Of a DNA stretch of 34,633 nucleotides, positions 1 through 8,409 are shown one piece after another. Every line of letters begins with the position of its first letter. Within the stretch, counting starts at the first letter, position 1. Source of the stretch: Microbacterium sp. ACRRU (GTDB lineage Bacteria > Actinomycetota > Actinomycetes > Actinomycetales > Microbacteriaceae); the NCBI RefSeq assembly GCF_022346945.1, contig NZ_JAKRNI010000029.1, positions 1 to 34,633 of the forward strand, written 5' to 3'. A program made the position numbers and the translations under genes. The notes below the pieces were generated by a model, which had not been told where the DNA came from, made no database searches, and worked only from the letters and a program-made list of their open reading frames with translations.

Positions 1-2478
1 CCCGCCACCCCTTCCGCCGCGCCCGCTCCGGCAGCGTCGGCCCCATCGTCGCCCGCCACGGAGACGCCCGCGCCCTCGGCTCCCGCTTCGCAGGCGCCGA
101 AGCCCGGCGGCCCGAAGCCCGGCCCCGCCGGCGCGACGCCGCAGGCGCCGCGCCCGGGGGGAACGCCGCGCCCCGGCAACAACCCGTTCGCGTCGTCGCA
201 GGGCATGGGACAGCGCCCCGCGGGGCCGCGCCCCGGCAACAACCCCTTCGCATCGGCGCAGGGCATGGGCCAGCGCCCGACCCCCGGCAACATCCCGCGC
301 CCGCAGGCCCCGCGTCCGGGTGCCCCGCGTCCCGGTGCCCCGCGTCCCGGCGGTGCCGGTCGCCCCGGTGGCGGCGGTCGCCCGGGTGCTCCGTTCCAGC
401 AGCGTCCCGGCGGCCCCGGTCGTCCCGGTGGTGCCGGCGGCGGCTTCCAGCGTCCCGGCGGCGCTCCCGGCGGCGGCTTCGCCGGTCGTCCGGGTGGCGG
501 TGGCGGCCGAGGCCGCGGCCCCGGCGGTGGAACCGCGGGCGCCTTCGGTAAGGGTGGCGGCAAGTCCAAGCAGCGCAAGTCGCGTCGGGCGAAGCGGCAA
601 GAGTTCGAGATGCGGTCGGCGCCGGTCGTCGGCGGCGTCAACGTCTCCAAGGGCAACGGCGAGATCATTCGTCTGCGCCGCGGCGCGTCGATCGCCGACT
701 TCGCCGACAAGCTCGAGGCACTGCGCGGCTACACCGTGCAGCCCGGCACGCTCGTGACCATCCTGTTCAACCTGGGTGAGATGGCTACGGCCACCGAGTC
801 GCTCGACGAGGCCACCTTCGAGGTGCTCGGCGAGGAGCTCGGCTACAAGATCCAGATGGTCTCGCCCGAGGACGAGGACAAAGAGCTCCTCGAGGGCTTC
901 GGTCTCGACCTCGACGCCGAACTGGAGGCCGAGAGCGAGGACGACCTCGAGATCCGTCCTCCCGTGGTCACCGTCATGGGCCACGTCGACCACGGTAAGA
1001 CGCGACTGCTCGACGCCATCCGCCAGACGAACGTCGTGGCGGGCGAGGCCGGTGGCATCACGCAGCACATCGGTGCGTACCAGGTCTGGACCGAGCACGA
1101 GGGCATCGAGCGCGCCATCACCTTCATCGACACCCCGGGTCACGAGGCGTTCACCGCCATGCGTGCCCGCGGTGCGCAGGTGACCGACATCGCGATCCTC
1201 GTGGTCGCGGCCGACGACGGCATCATGCCCCAGACGGTCGAGGCGCTGAACCACGCCCAGGCGGCGAACGTGCCGATCGTGGTCGCGGTCAACAAGGTCG
1301 ACAAGCCGGATGCCAACCCCGCCAAGGTGCGCCAGCAGCTCACCGAGTACGGTCTGGTCGCCGAGGAGTACGGCGGCGACGTCATGTTCGTCGACGTGTC
1401 GGCTCGCCAGGGCACCAACATCCAGGAGCTCCTGGATGCTGTGCTCCTGACCGCCGACGCCGGTCTCGACCTGACGGCGAACCCGAACAAGGCCGCCCGC
1501 GGCGTGGCGATCGAAGCGAAGCTCGACAAGGGCCGCGGTTCGGTGGCGACGGTTCTCATCCAGTCGGGAACGCTGCGCGTCGGCGACGCGATCGTCGCGG
1601 GTACGGCATACGGCCGCGTCCGCGCCATGATCGACGAGAACGGCGAAGCGGTCGACGAGGCCTACCCCTCGCGTCCGGTCCAGGTGCAGGGTCTGAACTC
1701 GGTCCCGCGTGCCGGCGACGTGTTCATCGTCACCGAGGAAGACCGCACCGCGCGCCAGATCGCCGAGAAGCGCGAAGCCGCCGAGCGCAACGCCCAGCTG
1801 GCCAAGGCCCGTAAGCGCATCTCGCTCGAGGACTTCACCCGCGCTCTCGAAGAGGGCAAGGTCGAGTCGCTCAACCTCATCATCAAGGGCGACGTGTCGG
1901 GTGCCGTCGAGGCGCTCGAGGAGTCGCTGCTCAAGATCGAGGTCGACGACAGCGTCCAGCTGCGCATCATCCACCGCGGTGTGGGTGCGATCACCGAGTC
2001 GGACATCAACCTGGCCACGATCGACAACGCGATCGTGATCGGCTTCAACGTCCGTCCCGACACCAAGGCCCGCGAGCGTGCCGCCCGCGAGGGCGTGGAC
2101 GTCCGGTTCTACTCCGTCATCTACAACGCGATCGACGACGTCGAGCAGTCGCTCAAGGGCCTGCTCAAGCCGGAGTTCGAAGAGGTGCAGTCGGGTGTGG
2201 CCGAGATCCGCGAGGTGTTCCGTTCCTCGAAGTTCGGCAACATCGCCGGTGTCATCGTCCGCTCGGGCACGATCACGCGCAACGCCAAGGCGCGCGTCAT
2301 CCGCGACGGAGTGGTGCTCGCCGACGGTCTGCAGATCGAGTCGCTGCGCCGCTTCAAGGACGACGTCACCGAGGTCCGAACGGACTTCGAGTGCGGTATC
2401 GGCCTGGGCAAGTTCAACGACATCCAGGTCGGCGACGAGATCGAGACCACGGAGATGGTCGAGAAGCCGCGAGGCTGA
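1..2478 (+). CDS. infB: Translation initiation factor IF-2 (5' truncated by window)
   Basis: GTPase that places initiator fMet-tRNA on the 30S subunit and promotes 50S joining. The frame is open from base 1, so the true start lies upstream; 825 residues are visible. The first about 190 residues are a Pro/Gly/Ala/Arg-rich low-complexity region typical of actinobacterial IF-2, ending in a basic [13 protein letters not shown] stretch before the IF2_N fold. The G domain is complete: G1 GHVDHGKT (visible residues 327-334), G3 DTPGHEAF (from 377), G4 NKVD (from 431) and G5 SAR (from 467). Domains II, III and the fMet-tRNA-binding C domain follow, ending at TGA 2476-2478. It is followed by a strong hairpin and then rbfA. 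Identification is certain. Confidence 0.98.
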   Translation, partial: PATPSAAPAPAASAPSSPATETPAPSAPASQAPKPGGPKPGPAGATPQAPRPGGTPRPGNNPFASSQGMGQRPAGPRPGNNPFASAQGMGQRPTPGNIPRPQAPRPGAPRPGAPRPGGAGRPGGGGRPGAPFQQRPGGPGRPGGAGGGFQRPGGAPGGGFAGRPGGGGGRGRGPGGGTAGAFGKGGGKSKQRKSRRAKRQEFEMRSAPVVGGVNVSKGNGEIIRLRRGASIADFADKLEALRGYTVQPGTLVTILFNLGEMATATESLDEATFEVLGEELGYKIQMVSPEDEDKELLEGFGLDLDAELEAESEDDLEIRPPVVTVMGHVDHGKTRLLDAIRQTNVVAGEAGGITQHIGAYQVWTEHEGIERAITFIDTPGHEAFTAMRARGAQVTDIAILVVAADDGIMPQTVEALNHAQAANVPIVVAVNKVDKPDANPAKVRQQLTEYGLVAEEYGGDVMFVDVSARQGTNIQELLDAVLLTADAGLDLTANPNKAARGVAIEAKLDKGRGSVATVLIQSGTLRVGDAIVAGTAYGRVRAMIDENGEAVDEAYPSRPVQVQGLNSVPRAGDVFIVTEEDRTARQIAEKREAAERNAQLAKARKRISLEDFTRALEEGKVESLNLIIKGDVSGAVEALEESLLKIEVDDSVQLRIIHRGVGAITESDINLATIDNAIVIGFNVRPDTKARERAAREGVDVRFYSVIYNAIDDVEQSLKGLLKPEFEEVQSGVAEIREVFRSSKFGNIAGVIVRSGTITRNAKARVIRDGVVLADGLQIESLRRFKDDVTEVRTDFECGIGLGKFNDIQVGDEIETTEMVEKPRG
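166..285 (+). repeat. 60-nt in-frame tandem duplication inside infB
   Basis: Two adjacent 60-nt units encode near-identical 20-residue blocks with the core [17 protein letters not shown]; for example CCCCGGCAAC recurs at 171 and 231. The repeat lies in the disordered N-terminal region, where copy number is expected to vary between strains. It is in frame and does not break the gene. Confidence 0.85.
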
Positions 2479-2484
2479 TTCGTC

Positions 2485-2520
2485 GAACGGGGGTCGCGCT
2501 CACGGGCGCGGCCCCCGTTC
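2485..2520 (+). terminator. Strong hairpin between infB and rbfA
   Basis: A 15-bp stem (2485-2499 with 2506-2520, one G-U pair) closes on a 6-nt loop. There is no T-run after it. It sits 7 nt after the infB stop and 25 nt before the rbfA start, so it may partly terminate, attenuate or protect the infB 3' end rather than end the operon. Confidence 0.6.
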
Positions 2521-2545
2521 CGTCCTCCCAGAGAAGGAGAAGGAA

Positions 2546-2995
2546 GTGGCAGGGGAACGACAGGCACGGGTGGCCGACCGCATTCGCGTGGTCCTTGCGG
2601 AGCGTCTCGAGCGGGGTCTGCGCGACCCGCGGCTCGGTTTCGTGACGATCACCGACGTGCGCGTGACCGGCGACCTGCAGCACGCCTCGGTGTTCTACAC
2701 CGTCATGGGTGACGAGGCGCACCGCGCCGACACGGCCGCGGCGCTCAAGTCCGCGACGGGCATGCTGCGCAGCGAGGTTGGCAAGAACCTCAACACGCGG
2801 CTCACTCCCACGCTCGAGTTCATCCTCGACGCGATCCCCGAGAACGCCGACCACATCTCGGCGCTCTTGCGCGAGGCGCGCGAGCGCGATGAGTCCGTCG
2901 CCGGACTCGCTGCGAGCGCGAGCTACGCCGGTGAGGCCGATCCGTACGTCAAGCCGCGCGAGATCGACGACGACGAGGACGACGAGCGCGACTGA
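2546..2995 (+). CDS. rbfA: Ribosome-binding factor A
   Basis: KH-like factor that binds the 30S subunit and supports 16S rRNA 5'-end maturation and cold adaptation. The GTG start at 2546 is chosen because AGAAGGAGAAGG lies just upstream; it gives 149 residues. Family features are the N-terminal RVADRIRVVLAERLERGLRDPRLGF-type block (split here as RVADRIRVV and LRDPRLGFVTITDVRVT), followed by the strand segment HASVFYTVMG and the helix with NTRLTPTLEFILD. The C-terminus is acidic (DDDEDDERD). It follows infB as in most bacteria and ends before a clear terminator-like hairpin. Confidence 0.96.
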   Translation: MAGERQARVADRIRVVLAERLERGLRDPRLGFVTITDVRVTGDLQHASVFYTVMGDEAHRADTAAALKSATGMLRSEVGKNLNTRLTPTLEFILDAIPENADHISALLREARERDESVAGLAASASYAGEADPYVKPREIDDDEDDERD

Positions 2996-3000
2996 CCCGC

Positions 3001-3051
3001 ACACGAACGGCCGGATGCCACCCCCGCGGGGGCGCGTCCGGCCGTTCGTGT
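3001..3051 (+). terminator. Terminator-like hairpin after rbfA
   Basis: Perfect 15-bp stem, ACACGAACGGCCGGA (3001-3015) with its complement at 3037-3051, enclosing a 21-nt loop that itself holds CCCCCGCGGGGG. Only a short TTCC follows, as is common in high-GC actinobacteria. It probably ends the infB-rbfA transcript. Confidence 0.7.
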
Positions 3052-3115
3052 TCCGCCGTGCGACGGATCCCGGTGTCTCCCTCGCGCGGGGGAGGTCGTG
3101 GCATCCGGGCCCTCG

Positions 3116-3121
3116 TACTGT
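3116..3121 (+). promoter_or_regulatory. -10 box (TACTGT) of a leaderless promoter
   Basis: TACTGT ends 6 nt before the ATG at 3128. That spacing puts the transcription start at the start codon. No Shine-Dalgarno sequence is present. Confidence 0.5.
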
Positions 3122-3127
3122 CGAGAC

Positions 3128-4102
3128 ATGACCGTCTCGCCCCGCCCGGACTGGCCCGCCATCGGTGTCTTCGCCGTGACCTCCGTCGCGCTGTCGTGGC
3201 TCGTCGCGCTGCCGCTGTGGCTGCGCGGGCTGGGACTGGCCGATCCGTTCCTGGGGCTGACGGCGGCGGCCATGATGTTCACGCCCGCTCTGGGGGTCGT
3301 CGCCGCGCTGCTCGTCCAACGGCGCACGCACGGGCGACGGGGGGCTCGCGTCGTCCTGCGTGAGCTCGGCATGTGGCCTCTGCGCCCCGCGGCTCGCACG
3401 ATCTGGATGTGCGTCGCCGTCATCGTCGCGGCGCCGCTCCTGATCGCCCTGGGCCTTGTGGGGGTGGGGGCCCTCGGTCTCGCGACGTTCGACGTGGTCG
3501 GATTCTCCGGCTTCGCGCAGACGCTCCAGGCCGCCGTTCCGCCGGGGACTCCGCTGCCGCCGATCGCTCTGCTCGCGCTCGTCCAGGTGGCCATGATTCC
3601 GATCGGGGCAGTCATCAACGCGCCCTTCGCGTTCGGCGAGGAGCTGGGGTGGCGCGGTTTTCTGCTCCCCGCGCTGCGCCCCCTCGGCGTGTGGCCGGCA
3701 CTGCTGATCTCGGGCGCATTCTGGGGGTTCTGGCACAGTCCGCTGATCTTGCTCGGGTACAACTTCCTCGAGCCCAACGCCTTCGGTGTGCTGATGATGG
3801 TCATGGCGTGCGTCTTCTTCGGCATCCTGCTGGGATGGACGCGCCTGCGCACGGCATCCGTGTGGCCCGCGGTCTTCGCGCACGGTGCCTTCAACGCCTC
3901 GGCCGGACTCGGGGCGCTCGTCGTCGCCGCGGGCTCGGCAACGCCCGCGCCGGTCCTCGCGGGCCCGCTCGGCCTGATCATGTGGGTGGTGTTCGCGATC
4001 GTCATCGGGGTGCTCGCGCTCACGGGACAATTCCGCGCCGACCGGCTCGACGCTCGACTCGGCCCCGATCCCGTGCGGGCCGCGCCGGTGCCGACCGTCT
4101 GA
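3128..4102 (+). CDS. CPBP-family intramembrane metalloprotease (CAAX/Rce1-like)
   Basis: Predicted multi-pass membrane protein of 324 residues. It carries the three CPBP/ABI motifs: EELGWRG (E171, E172, R176), FWGFWHSP (H203) and HGAFN (H252, N256), the metal-binding and catalytic residues of the Rce1 fold. Bacterial members cleave membrane or secreted substrates or act in bacteriocin immunity; the substrate here is unknown. The ATG at 3128 is preferred over an upstream GTG at 3098 because a -10-like TACTGT lies exactly 6 nt before it. It sits between rbfA and the inverted mutY, breaking the usual rbfA-truB order. The C-terminal about 25 residues are polar and probably cytoplasmic. Confidence 0.85.
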   Translation: MTVSPRPDWPAIGVFAVTSVALSWLVALPLWLRGLGLADPFLGLTAAAMMFTPALGVVAALLVQRRTHGRRGARVVLRELGMWPLRPAARTIWMCVAVIVAAPLLIALGLVGVGALGLATFDVVGFSGFAQTLQAAVPPGTPLPPIALLALVQVAMIPIGAVINAPFAFGEELGWRGFLLPALRPLGVWPALLISGAFWGFWHSPLILLGYNFLEPNAFGVLMMVMACVFFGILLGWTRLRTASVWPAVFAHGAFNASAGLGALVVAAGSATPAPVLAGPLGLIMWVVFAIVIGVLALTGQFRADRLDARLGPDPVRAAPVPTV

Positions 4103-4129
4103 TGCGCCCTCCGCCTTCGGAAGAAGTGC

Positions 4130-4996
4130 TCAGCGCGGGAGGAAGAGGGCGCCGTCCGCAGCCTCGGCGAGACCGTCGGCGATGAGGGAGTCGATCGCCC
4201 GATCCCGCTGCGACGCGTCCGGCCAGGTGGGCAGGACGTCGTCGAGGCGAACGGGCGCGGGGGACGCCTCGCGCAGCACCCGCAGCACGGCCCCCCGCGC
4301 CTGACGGTCGCTGCCCTCGTACTTGGCCTGTCGACGACGCCGGTCCTCGGAGGCCGGGTAGCCCGCGGCCCGCCACGCGCAGCGCGCCGCCAGCGGGCAG
4401 ACGCCGCATCGGGGTGACCGGGCGGTGCAGACGATCGCTCCGAGCTCCATCGCGGCCGCGTTGACGATCGCGGCCTCGCCGATGTCGTCGGGGAGTTCGG
4501 CGGTCATGCGCACGAGGTCCGACTTTCCCGGCGGCCCCGGCTGCGCCGCGCCGTCGACGACCCGGGCGAGGACGCGGCGCGTGTTGGTGTCGACGACGGG
4601 ATGCCGATCCCCGTAGGCGAACACCGCCACGGCGCGGGCGGTGTAGTCGCCGATGCCGGTGAGCGCGAGCAGCGCATCGACGTCGCGCGGAACGATGCCG
4701 TCGTGGCGGTCGCGGATCTCCACCGCGGCGCGGTGCAGCCACAGCGCGCGGCGCGGGTACCCGAGGTTCGCCCACTGCGTCACCGCCTCGGCGGGAGCAG
4801 CCGCGGCGAGGGCGGCCGGGGTCGGCCATCGCTGCAGCCACGCCTCGAGGTGCGGGATGACGCGGCTCACGGGCGTCTGCTGCAGCATGAACTCGCTCAC
4901 GAGCGTGCCCCACGCTCCGAAGTCGGGGCGACGCCAGGGGAGGTCGCGGGCGTTGTCGCGGTACCACGCGATCAGCGGCGCGGCGATTCCTGGCAT
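4130..4996 (-). CDS. mutY: A/G-specific adenine DNA glycosylase
   Basis: Removes adenine mispaired with 8-oxoguanine or guanine in base-excision repair. The protein has 288 residues. Visible features are the catalytic Glu in SEFMLQQTPV (E35), the helix-hairpin-helix LTGIGDYTARAV (112-123), the catalytic Asp in VVDTNT (D136), and the [4Fe-4S] ligands C190-X6-C197-X2-C200-X5-C206. The region after the cluster is only about 80 residues, so the NUDIX-like 8-oxoG-recognition domain is short compared with E. coli MutY, as often seen in actinobacteria. The ATG at 4996 has TAGGGT 6 nt upstream and no Shine-Dalgarno sequence. It runs against the surrounding cluster, converging with the CPBP gene. Confidence 0.95.
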   Translation of the reverse strand: MPGIAAPLIAWYRDNARDLPWRRPDFGAWGTLVSEFMLQQTPVSRVIPHLEAWLQRWPTPAALAAAAPAEAVTQWANLGYPRRALWLHRAAVEIRDRHDGIVPRDVDALLALTGIGDYTARAVAVFAYGDRHPVVDTNTRRVLARVVDGAAQPGPPGKSDLVRMTAELPDDIGEAAIVNAAAMELGAIVCTARSPRCGVCPLAARCAWRAAGYPASEDRRRRQAKYEGSDRQARGAVLRVLREASPAPVRLDDVLPTWPDASQRDRAIDSLIADGLAEAADGALFLPR

Positions 4997-5002
4997 CCCT
5001 CC

Positions 5003-5008
5003 ACCCTA
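5003..5008 (-). promoter_or_regulatory. -10 box (TAGGGT) of leaderless mutY promoter
   Basis: Read on the minus strand, TAGGGT ends 6 nt before the mutY ATG. This is the same geometry as eleven other genes in the window. Confidence 0.55.
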
Positions 5009-5036
5009 CGAGCCCGCGCGGTCCGGGTGCCCGCGG

Positions 5037-5103
5037 GCATAAACGCGATCCACGCGCGGAAACACGCTGCCCCGCCGTTTCTCCGCGCGGATCGCGTTTA
5101 TGC
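5037..5103. repeat. 67-bp palindromic element, family 1, copy 1
   Basis: Starts GCATAAACGCGATCC and ends with its exact complement. The four boxes AAACGC 5041, AAACAC 5060, CCGTTT 5075 and GCGTTT 5094 are spaced 19-15-19. The arms can form a stem of about 27 bp with small mismatches. It lies between the divergent starts of mutY and the kinase-like gene. The same architecture recurs at 26504 and 28502. Confidence 0.9.
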
Positions 5104-5170
5104 CGCCGGACCGACGCGCGCGGACGCCCGAGCAGTGGGCCACCGAGGGGCGGGAGCCCGGCGGCGACCG

Positions 5171-5176
5171 TAGGCT
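5171..5176 (+). promoter_or_regulatory. -10 box (TAGGCT) upstream of the kinase-like gene
   Basis: TAGGCT lies 7 nt before the ATG at 5184, giving a leaderless or nearly leaderless transcript. Confidence 0.5.
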
Positions 5177-5183
5177 GGAGGGT

Positions 5184-5687
5184 ATGCCGAGCGAGAACGC
5201 CGTCGAGACCCTGCAGCGGAGTCTGCGCGACCTCCTGCGCCAGAACGCGGGCAACGGACGTCTCGTCGTGGCCGTCGACGCCCTGGATGCCGCTGCCGCC
5301 GCGGCCTTCGCCGACGGTTTCGCCGCGGCGGTCGGCGAGGACGGAACCGCCGTCTTCCGCGCGACCCTCGCCGACGGCGCCGAGGACGCGCGCGAGCGGC
5401 TCGTCGCGCCGTTCCGCGCGGGGGAGCCCTTCGACGACGGCGGACCCGCGCCCGCGAGCGCGGTCCTCGTCATCGACGGCCGTTTCCTGCATGCGGCAGG
5501 GCTGCGCGGTCTGTGGAACTGGTCGGTGTGGCTCGAGGCGAACCCTCCCGTCGGCACCCCGCGCCCGGAGCTACCCGACGCCGAGAAGCAGTACCTCCGC
5601 GAGTCCCGACCGCGCGCCGCCGCCTCCGTCATCGTCGAGAACTCCGACCCCGCGCACCCGGTTCAGGTGTTCGGCGACTTCTGCTGA
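5184..5687 (+). CDS. Uridine-kinase-like protein without a P-loop (putative pseudokinase)
   Basis: 167 residues. The layout follows bacterial uridine-kinase-like P-loop proteins: an initial strand VVAVDALDAAAAAAFADGF where those proteins have a VDGxDGAGKT-type Walker A, then VLVIDGRFLHAAGLRGLWNW, then a Tyr-Leu-Arg block and VIVEN near the end. The Gly and Lys-Thr of Walker A are replaced by Ala, so NTP binding in the usual way is unlikely. The ATG at 5184 is chosen for the -10 box TAGGCT 7 nt upstream. Its TGA overlaps the truB ATG (TGATG), so the two are probably translationally coupled. Function unknown; it may be a regulatory or structural relic of a nucleoside kinase. The family call is from motif order only. 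Confidence 0.65.
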   Translation: MPSENAVETLQRSLRDLLRQNAGNGRLVVAVDALDAAAAAAFADGFAAAVGEDGTAVFRATLADGAEDARERLVAPFRAGEPFDDGGPAPASAVLVIDGRFLHAAGLRGLWNWSVWLEANPPVGTPRPELPDAEKQYLRESRPRAAASVIVENSDPAHPVQVFGDFC

Positions 5688-6580
5688 TGGTCGGCGCCGG
5701 CATCCTCCTGGTCGACAAGCCGGGGGGCATCACCAGCCACGACGTCGTCGCGCGGGCGCGGCGCGCCCTCGGAACCCGCAAAGTCGGGCACGCGGGCACG
5801 CTGGACCCGATGGCGACGGGCCTGCTCGTCCTCGGAGTCGAGGGCGCCACGCGTCTGCTCACCTACATCGTCGGTGCCGACAAGACCTACGAAGCGACGA
5901 TCCTCCTCGGTGTCACGACCGACAGCGACGACGCCGACGGTGCGGAGACGGCACGGGCGGATGCCGCTGACCTCGCGGCCGTGACCGACGAGGCGATCGC
6001 CGCGGGCATCGCCGATCTCACCGGCGACATCGCGCAGGTGCCGAGCACCGTGTCCGCCATCAAGGTGCAAGGGCGCCGCGCCTACGACCGCGCCCGTGCC
6101 GGCGAGACGGTGGAGCTCAAGGCGCGGCACGTGACGGTGTCGCGCTTCGACGTGCGGGGCACGCGTCGCGAGGAAACGTCGATCGCCCTCGATGTCGTCG
6201 TCGATTGCTCGAGCGGCACGTACATCCGCGCGCTCGCCCGCGACCTCGGACGCGCCCTCGGTGTCGGCGGCCACCTCACCGCTCTTCGCCGCGCGCGCAT
6301 CGGCCCGTTCGACGTGGCATCCGCGGCATCCGTCGACGACATCGCCGAGAGCGCGCTCGTCACCCCCGCCGTCGCCGCCGCGACGGTCGTCGGCGCCCTC
6401 GCCGTGAGCGGAGACGACGCCCGCGATCTCCGGCACGGCAAGCGCATCGACGGCGGCGGTCGGCTGACGGGGGAGCGGGCCGCCGCGATCGATCCCGACG
6501 GCCGCCTCGTGGGCATCGTGGAGCGCCGGGGGAGTCAGCTCAAGAGCGTCATGAACATGCCCGAGGAGGTCGCGCCGTGA
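5687..6580 (+). CDS. truB: tRNA pseudouridine(55) synthase
   Basis: Isomerises U55 in the T-loop of tRNAs. 297 residues. The N-terminus has the family block ILLVDKPGGITSHDVV. The catalytic Asp is D40 in KVGHAGTLDPMATGLL, and KTYEATILLGVTTDSDDADG and VDCSSGTYIRALARDLG are also conserved TruB blocks. The ATG overlaps the stop of the preceding gene by one base, and the truB stop overlaps the GTG start of the next gene (GTGA). This places it in a tightly coupled transcript that runs towards ribF. Confidence 0.97.
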   Translation: MVGAGILLVDKPGGITSHDVVARARRALGTRKVGHAGTLDPMATGLLVLGVEGATRLLTYIVGADKTYEATILLGVTTDSDDADGAETARADAADLAAVTDEAIAAGIADLTGDIAQVPSTVSAIKVQGRRAYDRARAGETVELKARHVTVSRFDVRGTRREETSIALDVVVDCSSGTYIRALARDLGRALGVGGHLTALRRARIGPFDVASAASVDDIAESALVTPAVAAATVVGALAVSGDDARDLRHGKRIDGGGRLTGERAAAIDPDGRLVGIVERRGSQLKSVMNMPEEVAP

Positions 6581-6945
6581 TTCTGTGGTTCACGCTCATC
6601 CAGGTGGGCGTTGCGGTGCTCGCGGGTGTCGTGGCGGTCGTCGCCGGGTTGGCCGGACGGCGCCCGTCCGACCTCACCGTCGGAGCGCTCGCCCTCATCG
6701 AGCTCCTCCTCATCGCGCAGATCGTGGTCGCCCTCATCGCGCCGTTCGCGGGAAACCCGCCGACCGGCAGTCTGCTGGAGTACTGGACCTACCTCGTCTC
6801 CGCCGCCCTGCTGCCGCCCGCCGGCGCGGCGTGGGCGCTCATCGAGCGCAGCCGGTGGAGCACGGTCATCATGGGCGTCGCCGCGCTCGCCGTCGCCGTC
6901 ATGGTGTGGCGCATGCACGTGATCTGGACGGTCCAGGTGGCCTGA
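6577..6945 (+). CDS. Small membrane protein between truB and ribF
   Basis: 122 residues, with about four hydrophobic segments (roughly 3-25, 33-52, 70-85, 92-110) and little polar sequence. The GTG start at 6577 overlaps the truB stop in GTGA, so translation is probably coupled to truB. No catalytic motif is visible. Similar small integral membrane proteins sit between truB and ribF in related actinobacteria as far as I recall; function unknown. Confidence 0.75.
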   Translation: MILWFTLIQVGVAVLAGVVAVVAGLAGRRPSDLTVGALALIELLLIAQIVVALIAPFAGNPPTGSLLEYWTYLVSAALLPPAGAAWALIERSRWSTVIMGVAALAVAVMVWRMHVIWTVQVA

Positions 6946-7000
6946 GCGGCCCCCGCCGCACCGCGAGCGCGGGCCGCGACCGAACTAGACTCGGAAGGTC

Positions 7001-7420
7001 ATGGCATCCACCACTCCCGCCCGCACCCGCGGAATGACCGGCATCGGCCGGGTCCTCGTGATCGTCTACGGCATCATGGCGCTCGCCGCCACGGGGCGGT
7101 CGTTCGTGCAGATCGTCCGCGAGTTCGACGAGGCGCCGGTCGCGTACACCCTGTCCGCGCTGGCCGCGGTGGTGTACGTCCTCGCGACGCTCGCGCTGAT
7201 CTTCTCGGGACGTCCCGCGTGGTACCGCGTCGCCTGGGTCGCGATCGGTTTCGAGCTGGTGGGCGTCCTCGTGGTCGGCACCCTCAGCCTCGTGCTGCCC
7301 GCGCTCTTCCAGCACCCCACGGTGTGGTCGGTGTACGGCGTCGGCTACCTGTTCATCCCGCTCGTGCTGCCCTTCCTCGGCCTGTGGTGGCTCGTGCGAC
7401 ACCGCCGGGCGGCGTCGTGA
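7001..7420 (+). CDS. Small four-helix membrane protein upstream of ribF
   Basis: 139 residues with four predicted membrane helices (roughly 17-37, 50-70, 78-100, 108-130) and a basic C-terminus (RHRRAAS), giving a likely cytoplasmic C-terminus. The ATG at 7001 follows GGAAGG and a TAGACT -10-like box (6986-6991), so it may have its own promoter inside the cluster. Its TGA overlaps the ribF GTG (GTGA). No known domain is recognised. Confidence 0.75.
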   Translation: MASTTPARTRGMTGIGRVLVIVYGIMALAATGRSFVQIVREFDEAPVAYTLSALAAVVYVLATLALIFSGRPAWYRVAWVAIGFELVGVLVVGTLSLVLPALFQHPTVWSVYGVGYLFIPLVLPFLGLWWLVRHRRAAS

Positions 7421-8361
7421 TCGTCTTCCGCGACCCCGCGGAGGTTCCCGCGGGCTTCGGGCCGTCGGTCGTGGCGATCGGCAAGTTCGACGGCGTCCAC
7501 ACCGGGCACCGGGCGGTCATCGACCGCGCGCGGGTCGAGGCCGCCGACGGGGCCGAGGTCGTCGCCGTCACTTTCGACCGCAACCCGCTCAGCGTGCTCC
7601 GACCCGACACCTGCCCGCCCGACGTCATCGGGCCGCACCAGAAACTCGAACTCCTCGAGCGCGCGGGCGTGGATGCCACCCTGCTGCTGACCTTCGACGA
7701 GGCCCTTGCCGCGGTGCCCGCCGAGGAGTTCGTGCGACGTGTGCTTGTCGATGCGCTCGCCGCGCGCACCGTGCTCGTCGGTCGGGACTTCCGCTTCGGT
7801 GCCGGAGGAGCGGGCGATCCCGCGTTGCTGGAGCGGATGGGGAGCGCGCACGGCTTCCGCGTCGACGTGGTGGACGATGTCCGCGCGGTCCACGCCGATC
7901 GCCGGGTGTCGTCGACGTGGATCCGTGAGGCTCTCTCCGCCGGCGACATCGCCACCGCGACACGGCTTCTGGGGCGCTGGCCGTCGGTGTGGGGCGAGGT
8001 CGTGCACGGCCTCAAACGGGGGCGTGAACTGGGGTACCCCACGGCCAACCTGTCGCCCGATCTCGAGGGCTTCGTCCCCGCGGACGGCGTCTATGCGGGC
8101 TGGCTGATCGACGTCGACGGGACGCGGCGCATCAGCTACCCGTCCGCCATCAGCATCGGCACCAACCCGACGTTCGACGACGTGCACGCCCGCCAGGTCG
8201 AGGTGTACGTCCTCGACGAGACCGACCTCGACCTCTACGGGCACCACGTCGAAGTGCGCTTCGTCGAACGGGTGCGCGGAATGGCGGCCTTCGACGGCGT
8301 CGACGCCCTGCTGGTGCAGATGGCCGACGACGTCGAGCGCGTGCGCGGCATCCTGCACTGA
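7417..8361 (+). CDS. ribF: Bifunctional riboflavin kinase / FAD synthetase
   Basis: Phosphorylates riboflavin to FMN and adenylates FMN to FAD. 314 residues. The N-terminal nucleotidyltransferase domain has the family motif KFDGVHTGH (23-31) and later SSTWIREALSAGDI. The C-terminal kinase domain starts near GEVVHGLKRGRELGYPTANL, with the PTAN motif at 208-211, and contains the SIGTNPTFD block. The GTG at 7417 is coupled to the preceding stop. It is the usual neighbour of truB, here separated from it by two membrane-protein genes. It ends before a repeated hairpin region and a convergent exporter gene. Confidence 0.97.
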   Translation: MIVFRDPAEVPAGFGPSVVAIGKFDGVHTGHRAVIDRARVEAADGAEVVAVTFDRNPLSVLRPDTCPPDVIGPHQKLELLERAGVDATLLLTFDEALAAVPAEEFVRRVLVDALAARTVLVGRDFRFGAGGAGDPALLERMGSAHGFRVDVVDDVRAVHADRRVSSTWIREALSAGDIATATRLLGRWPSVWGEVVHGLKRGRELGYPTANLSPDLEGFVPADGVYAGWLIDVDGTRRISYPSAISIGTNPTFDDVHARQVEVYVLDETDLDLYGHHVEVRFVERVRGMAAFDGVDALLVQMADDVERVRGILH

Positions 8362-8409
8362 CCTCGACGGGCGTGCGCCGACTCCTCGGCGTTCGCGGAA
8401 GCGAGAGAC

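Noticed and set aside
2414..4030. Long minus-strand open frame across rbfA and the CPBP gene
   Set aside because: Translation is almost only Arg, Asp, Glu, Gly, His and Pro, typical of antisense shadow; both plus-strand genes have clear family motifs.
5037..5103. Family-1 palindrome as a transcription terminator
   Set aside because: It lies between two divergent start codons with no gene reading into it, and copy 3 follows an rpsO gene that already has its own terminator.
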